The position numbers and the translations under genes were made by a program. Positions 1 to 9,853 of a stretch of 64,000 nucleotides of DNA are shown here, piece after piece. The DNA is taken from the NCBI GenBank assembly GCA_963830545.1, contig CAWHMK010000001.1, forward strand, positions 62,001 through 126,000. The letters run 5' to 3'. Origin of the DNA: DATGJX01 sp963830545. Lineage in GTDB: Bacteria > Vulcanimicrobiota > Vulcanimicrobiia > Vulcanimicrobiales > Vulcanimicrobiaceae. Below the pieces are notes generated by a model. It was not told where the DNA came from. It did not search any database and saw nothing but the letters and a program-made list of their open reading frames with translations. How positions within the stretch are numbered: the stretch's first letter is position 1; each line of letters begins with the position of its first letter.

Positions 1-147
1 GCGCACGTGCCGGTCGAGTAATTCGCGCGCGCAGTTGATTCGATCCGGATACTGCAGATCCGGAAGCGTAAGAACGATCTCCGGCAGGCGATCGCGCGGC
101 GGAAGACGGTCTGCGGCGAACGTGTCAACGTGCGCGCTGGCAGCCAT
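1..147 (-). CDS. Benzoate/2-aminobenzoate-CoA ligase, N-terminal fragment
   Basis: Only the first 49 codons are inside the window; the gene runs off the left edge. The start is ATG at 147, directly after the TGA of the upstream acyl-CoA dehydrogenase gene. The N-terminus AHVDTFAADRLPPRDRLPEI followed by LQYPDRINCARELLD matches, from memory, the opening of benzoate and 2-aminobenzoate (anthranilate) CoA ligases, which activate the aromatic acid with ATP and CoA in the cytoplasm. The head-to-tail arrangement with acyl-CoA dehydrogenase and enoyl-CoA hydratase genes, and a hydroxylase-reductase at 7.6-9.8 kb, supports a CoA-ester aromatic degradation role. The substrate cannot be settled from this fragment. 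Confidence 0.7.
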   Translation of the reverse strand, partial: MAASAHVDTFAADRLPPRDRLPEIVLTLPDLQYPDRINCARELLDRHVR

Positions 148-1275
148 TCAGCGTTCCTCCAAAATCGAGCGTGCTATCACGATTTGCTGAATTTCACTGG
201 CCCCCTCGTAGATGCGCAGCGCTCGGACGTCGCGGTACAGACGCTCGGCAATCTCACCGCGCGTCACACCTCTGCCGCCGAACAACTGCACGGCCGCATC
301 CGCCGCACGCGCCGCAGCCTCGGTCGCAAACCATTTCGCCATCGCCGCCTCACGCGTGATTCGCTGCGCCCCCGAGTCCTTGAGGTACGCCGCGCGATAC
401 ACGAGCAGCTCGCTCGCATCCGCATCGGTCGCCATCTGCGCGATCTTTGCCTGCGTCAATTGGAACGAGGCGAGCGGTGCGCCGAATAGTTTGCGTTCGC
501 GAACGTGCGCGACGGATTCGTCGAGCGCGCGTCGCGCGAAGCCTGCAGCCGCGGCGCCCACCGTCGGACGAAAGACGTCCAGCGTCGCCATTGCAATCTT
601 GAAGCCTTGGCCCTCCTCGCCGAGGCGGTTTTGAGCCGGAATCCGGCAGCGTTCGAAGCGCAGTGTGCCGAGCGGATGCGGAGAGATCGTTTCGATGCGT
701 TGCGGCACCGAAAGGCCCGGCGCGGACGCGGGCACGATGAAAGCGGTCAGCCCTTTCCCACCCGTATCCGCAGTTCGCGCGAAAACCACATACGTGTCCG
801 CGATACCGGCGTTGCTTATCCACGTCTTCTCGCCGTCGAGGACGTATGCGTCTGCATCCGGCACCGCACGCGTCGTGAGCGCGGCCACGTCGGAGCCGGC
901 TTCGCGCTCGGACAGCGCGAACGCCATGACCTCGGAGCCGGACGCGATGCGCGGCAGATACCGTTCGCGTTGTTCCGCCGTTCCGAAAAGCGAGATGGGA
1001 CCTCCCCCAAGGCCTTGCATCGCAAACGCGAAATCTGCAAGGCCGTCGTGGTAGGCGAGCATCTCGCGAGCAACGCACAGGCGGCGCACGTCCAGCTCGA
1101 CGCATGCATGCAAAAATCCCTCGGACCCCAGATCCGCGACCCAGCGCTTGACCTGCGCCTCGACGGATTCGCCTTCGCGGAAGCTGCGGCGTTCGAGCCA
1201 GCCGCCCAGCGCCGCGGCGAAACGCCCGTGCCGCTCCTCGAAGAACGGCCACCGTAAGAAAGAACGCTCGCGCAT
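148..1275 (-). CDS. Acyl-CoA dehydrogenase
   Basis: A 375-residue FAD flavoenzyme of the acyl-CoA dehydrogenase family, which introduces a C2-C3 double bond in an acyl-CoA thioester. The motif FALSEREAGSDVA (about residue 115) is the flavin/substrate loop, and IYEGASEIQQ near the C-terminus holds the usual catalytic glutamate. The ATG at 1275 is preferred over an in-frame ATG at 1326, because the latter would overlap the upstream enoyl-CoA hydratase by 47 bases, while MRERSFLRWPFF begins 4 bases after that gene's stop. Length is normal for the family. It is the middle gene of a tight operon (hydratase, dehydrogenase, CoA ligase) and probably acts on ring-derived acyl-CoA intermediates; the exact substrate is unknown. 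Confidence 0.88.
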   Translation of the reverse strand: MRERSFLRWPFFEERHGRFAAALGGWLERRSFREGESVEAQVKRWVADLGSEGFLHACVELDVRRLCVAREMLAYHDGLADFAFAMQGLGGGPISLFGTAEQRERYLPRIASGSEVMAFALSEREAGSDVAALTTRAVPDADAYVLDGEKTWISNAGIADTYVVFARTADTGGKGLTAFIVPASAPGLSVPQRIETISPHPLGTLRFERCRIPAQNRLGEEGQGFKIAMATLDVFRPTVGAAAAGFARRALDESVAHVRERKLFGAPLASFQLTQAKIAQMATDADASELLVYRAAYLKDSGAQRITREAAMAKWFATEAAARAADAAVQLFGGRGVTRGEIAERLYRDVRALRIYEGASEIQQIVIARSILEER

Positions 1276-1279
1276 CGCG

Positions 1280-2068
1280 TCAATCTCCGGCAAAGACCGG
1301 TGTCTCGCCTGCGATGAACGCCGCATAGGCGCGTTTGAAATCCTGCGTTTCCATCAGTTTGGCTTGTGCGCTCGCTTCTGCGTCGATCGCTTCGTCCAGC
1401 GGCATGTTCCATTCTTCGTGGAGCATGCGTTTCGTCGCAGCGTGCGCCGCAGTGGGACCGGCCGCTATCGCCGACGCGAGCGCTCGTGCTTCGCGCAGCA
1501 CGTCGTGCGGATCGTGAACGGCGTTGTAGAATCCCCACTCGAGTGCCTGCTCCGCGCGCAGCGTGCGTCCGGTGTACAGCAGCTCGGACGCGCGTCCGTG
1601 CCCCACGATGCGCGGAAGCATCGCGCACGCACCCATGTCGCAACCCCCCAACCCCACTCGCACGAACAGGAACGCAACGCGGCTGCGAGCCGTGCCCAGG
1701 CGCACGTCCGACGCCATTGCGAGAATCGCGCCCGCGCCCACACAGACGCCGTCGATTGCGGCGAGGATCGGCTGCGGGCACGCGCGCATCGCCTTGACAA
1801 GGTCGCCGGTCATCTGCGTGAATTCGAGTAGTTGCTGCGGCGTTCGTTCGGTGAGCGGGCCGATGATTTCACGCACGTCGCCGCCCGAGCAAAAGTTTTC
1901 CGCGGCGCCCGTCAGAACCACGGCTTTGACGCGGCGATCGTCACGCAGCCCCCGAAAGTAGTCGCGCAGTTCCGCATACGACTCGAAAGTCAGCGGGTTC
2001 TTTCTTTCGGGTCGATCGAGCGTCACTGTGTCCACGCCCCCATCGTGTTCGTAGCGAACGTACGGCAT
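1280..2068 (-). CDS. Enoyl-CoA hydratase/isomerase family protein
   Basis: A 262-residue crotonase-fold protein. FCSGGDV (about residue 70) and GVCVGAGAILAMASDVRLG (about 115) are the two loops that build the oxyanion hole, and VTLDRPERKNPL is the typical N-terminal strand-turn. Such enzymes hydrate or isomerise enoyl-CoA, and relatives are common in aromatic CoA clusters. It starts 14 bases after the lipoprotein stop and ends 4 bases before the dehydrogenase start, so it is co-transcribed. Whether it is a hydratase, isomerase or ring-opening hydrolase cannot be decided from sequence alone. Confidence 0.88.
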   Translation of the reverse strand: MPYVRYEHDGGVDTVTLDRPERKNPLTFESYAELRDYFRGLRDDRRVKAVVLTGAAENFCSGGDVREIIGPLTERTPQQLLEFTQMTGDLVKAMRACPQPILAAIDGVCVGAGAILAMASDVRLGTARSRVAFLFVRVGLGGCDMGACAMLPRIVGHGRASELLYTGRTLRAEQALEWGFYNAVHDPHDVLREARALASAIAAGPTAAHAATKRMLHEEWNMPLDEAIDAEASAQAKLMETQDFKRAYAAFIAGETPVFAGD

Positions 2069-2082
2069 GCGATCCTTTCAAC

Positions 2083-2499
2083 TCAACGGATGCGCAGCGG
2101 CAAGTCTTCTTCGGAGGTCTGCCCTGCACTATTGCGCGCGATAACGCGAAGCCGGTAGCCGCGGATAAAGATCGGCGGCACGTCGAACACGCGAAGGGAA
2201 AAGCGGAAATCACCGAACGTGCGGCGCGGAACGTCGATGGAAAACAGATTCGTGCGAACCTCGACGCTGGCAACGTTCGTGGTGGTCACGATCGTTCCGG
2301 ACCACGTTTGGCCGCGCCGGAGCTGATTCGCGGAGAAGCGCATTGCAAGAATGCGCGGTGGTGCATCGTTCAGCGCAGCGGCGGGCGACGGCAACGCGCG
2401 CTTCGCGCCGAACGACGCGTTTGAAGGCACCTGCACGGGGCGTGAAGCGCACGCAGCCAAGGTACAGGCACAAACGATCGCAGCGGCTCGGCGAAACAC
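2083..2499 (-). CDS. Small exported lipoprotein, unknown function
   Basis: A 138-residue protein. It begins with a lipoprotein signal peptide: basic MFRR, a hydrophobic stretch and the lipobox LAAC (Cys 17). The mature part has alternating polar/hydrophobic segments (SGTIVTTTNVASVEVRTNLF, then RVFDVPPIFIRGYRLRVIA) that look like a small beta-sandwich. No known domain was recognised. It lies 14 bases upstream of the enoyl-CoA hydratase gene and would be the first gene of that operon, but its envelope location gives no obvious link to CoA metabolism, so shared transcription may be incidental. Confidence 0.7.
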   Translation of the reverse strand: MFRRAAAIVCACTLAACASRPVQVPSNASFGAKRALPSPAAALNDAPPRILAMRFSANQLRRGQTWSGTIVTTTNVASVEVRTNLFSIDVPRRTFGDFRFSLRVFDVPPIFIRGYRLRVIARNSAGQTSEEDLPLRIR

Positions 2500-2595
2500 G
2501 TCAGCTAACTGGTCTGGGGCCTGCGCCGTTTCCTGCGCGGAGGCGCCGATCGCCTCGAAGGCTGCACGGAGCCGGGGGGCGTATCGCTACGGGAA

Positions 2596-3609
2596 ATGTT
2601 TGCTCTCCGCGAGCGCAGCAAGTCGTTCGATCTGTTGGTGAGCGTCATCACCTTGTGGATTGCCTGCGGCTTTTTCCTGGACGCGTGGGCGCACGGCCAC
2701 GTTCCGGTCGAAACCTTCTTCACGCCGTATCACAGCGTATTCTACAGCGGCATGCTGGCGCTAGTCGTCGTCGTCGCGGTTTACGGCGCGCGCCGCAGCA
2801 TTCCGGGCGCATACCGGTATCCGCTGCTCGGCATTCCGATTTTCATTGCGGCGGGTGCCGGCGATCTTGCTTGGCACCATTTTCTGGGAATCGAGGAAGG
2901 CGTCGACGCGCTGCTGAGCCCGACGCACCAAGCGTTAGGACTCGGTATTTTCTTCCTGGCTTCGGGACCGATCGTCAGCGCGCTGCGGGACCGCCGGAAT
3001 CTACGCACTCTCCCCGATCAAATTCCGCTCGTATTTGCCCTCGCAACGTGGATCGAGTTGATTCATTTCGGCACCGCTTACGCCTTCGATCCCGGTGCCG
3101 GACGAACGAATGCACCGCCGCCGATCGCGCCGTTTACTCCGGACTACCTCACGGCGATTTCCCTGGGCTATTACAAGACGAGCATGGGAGTAGTGGTCGT
3201 GCTGTTTCAAAGCGCGATAATCGCGAGCTTTGCCCTCTTCGCCGGCACGCGGTTTCCGCTTCGCCCAGGCGCCCTCACGCTCATGTATCTTCTCGGCAAC
3301 TTCGCGGCGGCGGCCGCATTCACCAATGACACTCCGCTGCTTGCCACGGTGCTCGTCATGAGCCTGGTCGCGGGCATTACCGGCGACGTCATCGTCGCGC
3401 TTACGCGCCCCACGCCGGAACGTATAGCGGCATATCGATTGCTCGGCGCAACTGTGCCCGCAGTGTATTTTGCAACGTACTTCGCCGCGACGGCCGCGTT
3501 CGATCGCGTGTGGTGGGACTGGAACGTGACGCTCGGAGCGATCATTTGGGCCGGCGCGATCGGGTTCGGCCTCACGCTCCTTTCCCAACCGCGCACCCAG
3601 AGCGCGTAG
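2596..3609 (+). CDS. Multi-pass membrane protein, unknown function
   Basis: A 337-residue protein with about eight to ten predicted membrane helices (for example LLVSVITLWIACGFFLDAWA, MLALVVVVAVYGA and AAAAFTNDTPLLATVLVMSL). The first loop, HGHVPVETFFTPYHSVFYSG, carries two His and several aromatic residues, and a second His pair (AWHHFLG) sits at about residue 95, which could bind metal or a cofactor; this is speculative. No family was recognised. The stop is 6 bases before the GT39 glycosyltransferase start, so the two are almost certainly one transcript, diverging from the lipoprotein gene at 2499. Only a weak purine stretch precedes the ATG. Confidence 0.75.
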   Translation: MFALRERSKSFDLLVSVITLWIACGFFLDAWAHGHVPVETFFTPYHSVFYSGMLALVVVVAVYGARRSIPGAYRYPLLGIPIFIAAGAGDLAWHHFLGIEEGVDALLSPTHQALGLGIFFLASGPIVSALRDRRNLRTLPDQIPLVFALATWIELIHFGTAYAFDPGAGRTNAPPPIAPFTPDYLTAISLGYYKTSMGVVVVLFQSAIIASFALFAGTRFPLRPGALTLMYLLGNFAAAAAFTNDTPLLATVLVMSLVAGITGDVIVALTRPTPERIAAYRLLGATVPAVYFATYFAATAAFDRVWWDWNVTLGAIIWAGAIGFGLTLLSQPRTQSA

Positions 3610-3615
3610 AGGCGA

Positions 3616-5136
3616 ATGGGCACTGCTTTCGGGCTCGCGGCGTTTCTCGCGCACTTGGCCACCAGCTGGCGCTACGGGTACTTCCGTGACGAGCTCTACT
3701 TTATTGCGTGCTCGAAACGCCTCGCGTGGGGATACGTCGATCAGCCACCGCTCGTTGCATTTGCAGCGCGGCTCTCCGCGCCGTTCGGCTACAACGTCGT
3801 CGCGCTTCGCATTCTTCCGGTCGTTGCGGCAGCACTGACGGTCTGGATTGCATCGCGAATTGCCGCGGAACTCGGCGGCGGGCGATTCGCGCAGGCGTTG
3901 GCCGCGCTCACGACGCTGCTGGTTCCCGCGTATCTGCTGCTGGGCAATACGCTTACGACGACGTCGTTCGAACCGTTGTCCTGGACGCTGCTCCTCTACG
4001 CGCTGCTACGGCTGGTTCGTACGGGAGACGAACGCTACTGGCTCGCGGCCGGCGCAGCCTTCGCATTCGGAATGTACGGAAAATATTCGATGCTGCTCCT
4101 GGCGGCGGCGCTCTTCACTGGGTTGCTCGTCACCAAAGAGCGGCGCCTCCTCGCCAGTATATGGTTTGCAGGCGGCACGGCGCTGGCGCTGGCGCTCATC
4201 GCTCCGAATATGGTATGGCAAGCAGCGCACGGATGGCCGTTCGCCCAGGTGGTGGCGGGCGATTTCGCCCATCGTCATGCCTTCAACACCGGGCTGCAGC
4301 TCGAATACCGCGATGTCGCGAAAAATGCGCTCGCGTTCGTGCTGGAGCAAATCGTCTACGTCAATCCGCTCTCGCTTCCGGTTTGGATATTGGGAATCGC
4401 CACGCTCGCCTTCCGACCCGACCGGCGCGATCTTCGTTTCATCGCCGTGGCTTACGCGGTGCTGCTTGTTCTGGCGGTTTGGCTCGAAGCAAAAGGCTAT
4501 TACGTCATCGGGATCTATGCAACGCTCCTCGCGGCAGGCAGCGTCGTGGTCGAACGCAGCATGAATGCGCTTCGGCTTCGAGTCTGCGCGGTCGCGCTTT
4601 TTCTGGTGTTCACTCTGCCGTTCGTACCGCTCTCGTTGCCGGTTCTTCCGATACGGACGTTCCTCGCGTATTCGCAAACCTTGCATCTCACCGCTCAAAG
4701 CGGCGCACCCGCTCGCGTAATCCAACCCGTGTATGCAGAAGAATTCGGATGGGAGGAACTTGCACGGCACGTGGCAGCCGTCTATCGCGATCTGCCGCCG
4801 AACGTTCGCGCTCGAACGGGCCTATTCGCAGACACGTACGCGGATGCCGGCGCGCTCGAGTTTTACGGGCCCCGATACGGTTTGCCGCCGGTCATCTCGG
4901 CGCAAAACACCTATTATCTTTGGGGAACGCATGGTTACGACGGGCGCACGCTGATCGTCGTCGGCGCGTCCCAGGCGGATCTGATTCGCCGCTATTATCG
5001 CAAGATGACGCTTGTTGCGACATACGGAAATGCGTACAAGTGGATCGTCGAAGGCCCCACCCCTATTTACGTCTGCTCCGATCCGTTGCTGCCGCTCGCA
5101 CAGATCTGGCCGCGCCTGAAGTGGTACGGCGCGTAG
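3616..5136 (+). CDS. Glycosyltransferase family 39 (ArnT/PMT-like) membrane protein
   Basis: A 506-residue GT-C type glycosyltransferase. After a short first helix comes RYGYFRDELYFIACSKR, the first periplasmic loop with the Asp-Glu pair that serves as catalytic/metal site in GT39 enzymes, followed by LAWGYVDQPPLVAF, the family's standard continuation. About ten to twelve hydrophobic helices follow, then a C-terminal soluble part from about residue 390. Family members move a sugar from a polyprenyl-phosphate donor to lipid or protein on the periplasmic side; donor and acceptor are unknown. It follows the membrane protein gene by 6 bases and ends 6 bases before the convergent regulator gene. 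GAGG lies just before the ATG. Confidence 0.85.
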   Translation: MGTAFGLAAFLAHLATSWRYGYFRDELYFIACSKRLAWGYVDQPPLVAFAARLSAPFGYNVVALRILPVVAAALTVWIASRIAAELGGGRFAQALAALTTLLVPAYLLLGNTLTTTSFEPLSWTLLLYALLRLVRTGDERYWLAAGAAFAFGMYGKYSMLLLAAALFTGLLVTKERRLLASIWFAGGTALALALIAPNMVWQAAHGWPFAQVVAGDFAHRHAFNTGLQLEYRDVAKNALAFVLEQIVYVNPLSLPVWILGIATLAFRPDRRDLRFIAVAYAVLLVLAVWLEAKGYYVIGIYATLLAAGSVVVERSMNALRLRVCAVALFLVFTLPFVPLSLPVLPIRTFLAYSQTLHLTAQSGAPARVIQPVYAEEFGWEELARHVAAVYRDLPPNVRARTGLFADTYADAGALEFYGPRYGLPPVISAQNTYYLWGTHGYDGRTLIVVGASQADLIRRYYRKMTLVATYGNAYKWIVEGPTPIYVCSDPLLPLAQIWPRLKWYGA

Positions 5137-5142
5137 CCGCGA

Positions 5143-6812
5143 TCAGGCCGCGGCGCTCGAGCTCCGGCAAGCAACCGGAAGCGTGACCACGATGTGACTG
5201 CCCAGGCCCGCGAGCCGTTCTACGCGCACGTCGCGCGCGAGTTTCGAAACCAAATATAATCCGCGTCCTCCTTCCGCCCACAAATTGGACGGAAGCGTGG
5301 GTTCGAACTCGAAGCCCGGGCCCTTGTCGATGACGTGAAGCACGACGTTGCCGTCGCGCACTTCAAGAGAAGAGCTCAGTTCTCCGGGCGCGTGACGCAC
5401 CGCATTTCCCACGAGTTCGGCGAAAATCAACCCGCAGAGCGAGAGTTCGTCCTCGGTGGCATCGCAAAGCTTTTCAAGCTCTGGAAGTACTCGTCGCGCA
5501 TCGTGTACGCCGTTCGAGCATCCGCTGCCTGGAAGTGCCATCGCAGCCCTGATTTTCTGAAGTTCACCACCAAAATCGCAATATCGTCGCGCGGCGCATC
5601 GTTGGCAATGGCGCGCTCGATGAACAAGGCCTGATCCGGGGCATGCAACAGCCCCTCGGACGCAAGCACCCGTTCCAGCGTGCGCTCGCCGGCGACGACG
5701 TCGCGCGTTATTTCGATCAGCCCGTCGGTGTACAGCACGAGCATGCTGTCGTCGGGACACAAGAGCTCGTGCAATTCGAAGTCCGCGTTTAGAAATACGC
5801 CGAGCGGCGGCGACGGATCTTCGAGCTTGCACAGACGGTAATCACGCAGGCGTAAAAATGGCGGGGGATGCCCCGCCGACGTATATCTCAACAGCCGTGT
5901 TTCCGGATCGAGGATTCCGATGAAAGCGCTCGCCAGGCGCTCTCCGCCTTCCGAAATGAGCAGCCTGTTGCAGACGGACGCAATCAGTCGCGGATCGCTT
6001 GAATCAAGGGCCGCTATACGAATCCCTTGGCGCATCAGCACCATCAATCGAGCGGCTTCGATGCCTTTGCCCGTGACGTCGCCGATACTGATGACGATTT
6101 GCCCGCGCTCGTTTTCAAAGGCATCGTACCAGTCGCCCCCGACGTCCGCCTCGGTCGAACCCGGACGGTAGTGCGCGCTCATTTCGAGGCCGGGACGGCT
6201 GGGGAAACGACTGGGCAGGAACGAGCGCTGGAGCGTTTCCGCCACGTACTGTTCGCGATGGTATTGTTTCGCATTTGCAACCGCCAACCCGGCGCGCCGG
6301 CCTAGTTCGATCGCAAAAAACAAGTCGCTCTCATCGAATTCACCCTCGCGCGTACGTACGAAAGTCAGAGCGCCGAAGAGGTGGTTCTGCGCCGTGACCG
6401 GCACCACGATTTTCGACCGGTAGCCGAACCGCCGCATGTATTGCTCGTGTTGCCGTGAGGCGGCGTGCTTGGCGATGACTTCGTCGTCGATGTGCGGTAA
6501 GAAAAAAGGCTGTCCGGTGCGCGTGACCTGCACGACGGGGTGAACGCCGAATTCTTCCACGTACAGGATGGTGGAAACCGCCGCGAGCGCGTCCTCCAAG
6601 GTGGGATCGCGATGCGCGGAAGCGGTGACGAATAGACGCTCCGATCGCTCGTCGATGAGATCGAACAAGCAGAGATCGGAAAACGATTCAACGGCCAAGC
6701 GCGCGACGTTGTTGAGCGTTGCCGTGACGTCAAGCGATTGATGAAACATCTCTCCGGCACGTACGAGGAGAGTAAGCCGTTCTTGATCGCGATTCTCGAC
6801 GATATTCGGCAC
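5143..6812 (-). CDS. GAF-SpoIIE (PP2C) phosphatase with anti-sigma HATPase domain; frameshifted
   Basis: A regulator with GAF domain (about 20-190), PP2C/SpoIIE phosphatase (about 200-410) and a C-terminal HATPase_c_2 domain. Phosphatase metal-site motifs are intact: VGGDWYDAF, SIGDVTGKG, LVLYTDGLIEI and RDDIAILVV. The HATPase part shows IFAELVGNAVRHAP, DKGPGFEF and GGRGLYLVSKLA. Such proteins act in partner-switching sigma-factor control. The phosphatase frame runs out near 5427 while the HATPase frame continues to 5143; one base is missing near 5482 and restoring it joins them. A GTG start at 6812 is preferred because GGGAGG lies 4 bases upstream; an ATG at 6839 has no such site. Probably last gene of the minus-strand run from 12.9 kb. 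Confidence 0.82.
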
Positions 6813-6851
6813 AGGACCTCCCGGCTGCCCTATTCCCATGTCGGAGCTCGG

Positions 6852-7583
6852 TTACACTCGCGGCGCTACGGGGAGCACAATCTCGCGTCCGGTTTCTCCT
6901 TGCTCTACTAGCCGGATCGCTTCCTCAGCTACTTCTTGCGCGCCGGCGATTCGCGCGTGGGGATTCGTCTGCGCCAGTTGCATTCGCGCCTGCTCCGGCG
7001 CCAGACCCGTACGCCGTACGACGTTGTCGATCGCCTGCTGCAGCATCGGCGTTTCCGTATATCCGGGACAAAGCGCGTTCACCGTGACGCCCGTGCCTGC
7101 AAGTTCGGCGGAGAGCGCGCGTGTAAGCCCGATGACACCGTGCTTGCTCGCGACGTAAGCACTGATGTAGGGCGCACCGAAAAGACCGGCCGTGCTCGCA
7201 ACGTTCACGATGCGGCCCCATTGGGCCGCGAGCATCTCTTCGATTGTCAGCCGGGCGGCTAAAAACGTTCCGGACAAATTCGTGGCGATGATGCGATCCC
7301 ACATGGCTTTGTCCGTACGCTTGAGCGGGGCGCTTTCCGCAACGCCGGCATTGTTGATCAAAATAGCGACGGGTCCGTTCACTTCGCGGCATCGATCGAG
7401 CGCGCCCGCGAGCGATCCTTCGTTCGACACGTCGGCGGGCGCGCGAACGAAGCCGTCGCCGGTGTCCGGTGCGGTGCGGCTGACGATGCTCACTCTTGCA
7501 CCTGCGCTTTTTAGCGCGCGCGCGATTGCGAGGCCTATGCCGGTTCCACCCCCGGTGACGACGGCGTGTTTTCCGGCGATCAT
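6852..7583 (-). CDS. Short-chain dehydrogenase/reductase (SDR)
   Basis: A 243-residue classical SDR that oxidises or reduces a hydroxy/keto group using NAD(P). The cofactor motif TGGGTGIG is at residues 10-17, NNAG at about 75, a catalytic serine in NVASTAG at about 130, and the YVASK catalytic pair at about 145. The LCPGYTETPM loop is typical. Its ATG overlaps the stop of the upstream hydroxylase-reductase gene (ATGA at 7580-7583), so the two are translationally coupled. It may oxidise a 3-hydroxyacyl-CoA or ring-alcohol intermediate formed by its neighbour; that role is inferred from context only. Confidence 0.88.
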   Translation of the reverse strand: MIAGKHAVVTGGGTGIGLAIARALKSAGARVSIVSRTAPDTGDGFVRAPADVSNEGSLAGALDRCREVNGPVAILINNAGVAESAPLKRTDKAMWDRIIATNLSGTFLAARLTIEEMLAAQWGRIVNVASTAGLFGAPYISAYVASKHGVIGLTRALSAELAGTGVTVNALCPGYTETPMLQQAIDNVVRRTGLAPEQARMQLAQTNPHARIAGAQEVAEEAIRLVEQGETGREIVLPVAPRV

Positions 7584-9848
7584 ATACGCCCTTCGACCTC
7601 GCTTGCGCGCGCGAGATTCCTCTCGAGCTGCGATTTACCGGGCAGGTATTGCACCGGCCACTCCATGCCCGCGTATCCCAGCTGCGCAGCAGCGTGCAGC
7701 GTCCAGTACGGATCCGCTAAATGCGGCCGCCCCAGCGCGCACAAATCCGCGCGGCCCGCAGCGATGATGCTGTTCACGTGATCCGGTTCGTAGATGTTGC
7801 CGACGGCCATCGTCGCGATCCCCGCTTCGTTGCGGATGCGATCTGCGTAAGGCGTTTGATACATGCGCCCGTAGACCGGCTTCGCATCTCGAGACGTTTG
7901 GCCCGTCGAAACGTCGATGAGGTCCGCGCCCGCTCCGTGGAATGCGCGTGCGATTTCGACCGCGTCGTCCGGCGTTATCCCGCCTTCGGCCCAATCCGTT
8001 GCCGAAATCCGCACCGACATCGGCCGATCGGGCGGCCAGACCGTGCGCATCGCCGAGAATATTTCGAGTGGGTACCGCAAACGGTTTGCAAGCACCCCGC
8101 CGTATTCGTCGGTCCGCCGGTTCTGGAGGGGCGTGATGAAACTGGAAAGCAGATAGCCGTGCGCGCAGTGCAGTTCCACCATGTCGAAATCGGCTTCGAT
8201 GCCCATCGCCGTTGCGCGCACGAATTCGTCGCGGACGCGATCCATGTCGGCGCGCGACATTTCCGACGGCGTCTGATTCCGAGGGCCGTACGCCACGGGC
8301 GAGGGTCCCATCACCGGCCAGTTGCCGTCCGGCAGCGGTTCGTCCATGCCCTCCCACATGAGCTGCGTCGAACCTTTCGGCCCGCTGTGCCCGAGCTGCA
8401 GACAGATCTTCGCGAGCGTCCATTCGTGAACGAAATCGACGACGCGCCTCCAACCCGCGGCATGTTCCGGTTTGTACATGCCGGTGCAGCCGGGAGTAAT
8501 GCGCCCCTCGGCGCTCACGCACGTCATCTCGGTGTACACAAGGCCCGCACCGCCCATCGCGCGGCTGCCCAAATGGACCAAGTGGAACGCGTTGGGCATA
8601 CCGTCGACCGCGCTGTACATGTCCATGGGCGAGACCACAACGCGGTTGCGCAATTCTAGGTTGCGCAAGCGAAACGGCGTGAACATCGGCGGGACCGGTT
8701 CGCTTCCCCGCGCGAGCCAACGTTCGATTCGCTCGACGTACGATCTATCGCGCAGCCGCAGGTTCTCGTGACTGATTCGCTGGCTGCGCGTGAGCAGGCT
8801 ATAAGCGAACTGTTCGGGCGGCAACTTTGCGTAACGGGCGACGTTTTCGAACCACTCGGTGCTGTTGCGCGCGGCGTTTTGCAGCCGCAATACTTCGACG
8901 CGGCGCTCGCTCTCATAGCGGGCGAGCGCGCCCTGGGTCGAGGGCTCCTCGCACAGCGCCCGCTGCAGCGAGATGGCGTCTTCCATCGCCAGCTTCGTGC
9001 CCGAACCAACCGAAAAGTGCGCCGAATGCGCGGCATCTCCGAGAAGCACGATGTTGCCGTGGGTCCAGTTTGCGTTGCTGACCCGCGTGAAGTTTATCCA
9101 GTCGCTGCCGCGCAGGTGCGCAGAGTTGGCCATCAGCTGGTGACCGTGCAGATACGGCTTGAAGAGTTCTTCGCAAAAGGCGATCGTCCGGCGCGTGTCC
9201 GCCTCGTCGAGCCCATGCGCGAGCCAGGTCTCTTCGCGGCACTCCACGATCCACGTGCTCGTGGCTTCGTCGAAGCGGTATGCGTGCACGGTGAACCAGC
9301 CGTGCTCCGTTTGCTCGAAGATGAACGTGAACGCGTCGAGCGGGAGCGTCGTGCCGAGCCACACGAAGCGGCACAACCGCGTGTCGAGATTCGGTTCGAA
9401 CTGCGGCGCAAAGGCACTGCGGACGCGGCTGTTGATTCCATCAGAAGCGACGATCAAATCGGCCTCGCGGTACGGCTGCAGATCCGCGACGTCGCGCTCG
9501 AACTCGAGTTCGACCCCGAGCTCTTCCCGCGCGCCGCTGTAAAACGTTGAGGAGCCGCTTGCGCGCAATGCCGGAAAAGCCATGACCCCCGGAGCGCATC
9601 ACGTGCCCCTTGAAATGGATTTCTATGTCGTCCCAGTGAGCGAAACTCGCGACGATCCGCTCGTGCGTCTGCGCATCGGCGGCCTGCAGATTCTCTAGCG
9701 TTGCATCCGAAAACACGACGCCCCAGCCGAATGTGTCGTACGGCTTGTTCCGCTCCACGACGCGAATCCGATGCTCCGGATTCGCCTTCTTCATCAGCAG
9801 TCCGAAATACAGCCCCGCCGGCCCGCCGCCGATACAGACGACGTCCAC
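7580..9848 (-). CDS. Bifunctional salicylyl-/2-aminobenzoyl-CoA 5-hydroxylase-reductase (FAD monooxygenase + old yellow enzyme); frameshifted
   Basis: About 756 residues in two halves. The N-terminal half is a FAD monooxygenase: CIGGGPAGLYFG at residue 5, then DGINSRVRSAF, and GDAAHSAHFSVGSGTKLAMED. The C-terminal half, from about residue 385, is an old yellow enzyme/NADH:flavin oxidoreductase: FTPFRLRNLELRNRVVVSPM, LQLGHSGPKGS, HCAHGYLLSSF. This fusion is characteristic of 2-aminobenzoyl-CoA monooxygenase/reductase and salicylyl-CoA 5-hydroxylases, which hydroxylate and partly reduce the ring of the CoA ester. The start is GTG at 9848. An extra base in the ccc run at 9526-9528 breaks the frame; removing it gives LLNVLQRRAEELGVELEF, a seamless family sequence, so a sequencing error is likely. 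It overlaps the SDR gene by 4 bases. Confidence 0.88.
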
Positions 9849-9853
9849 GCGAC

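Noticed and set aside
5420..5500. Programmed -1 frameshifting in the SpoIIE-HATPase gene
   Set aside because: No canonical slippery heptamer in the right frame; the break is well explained by one missing base, like the many others in the window.
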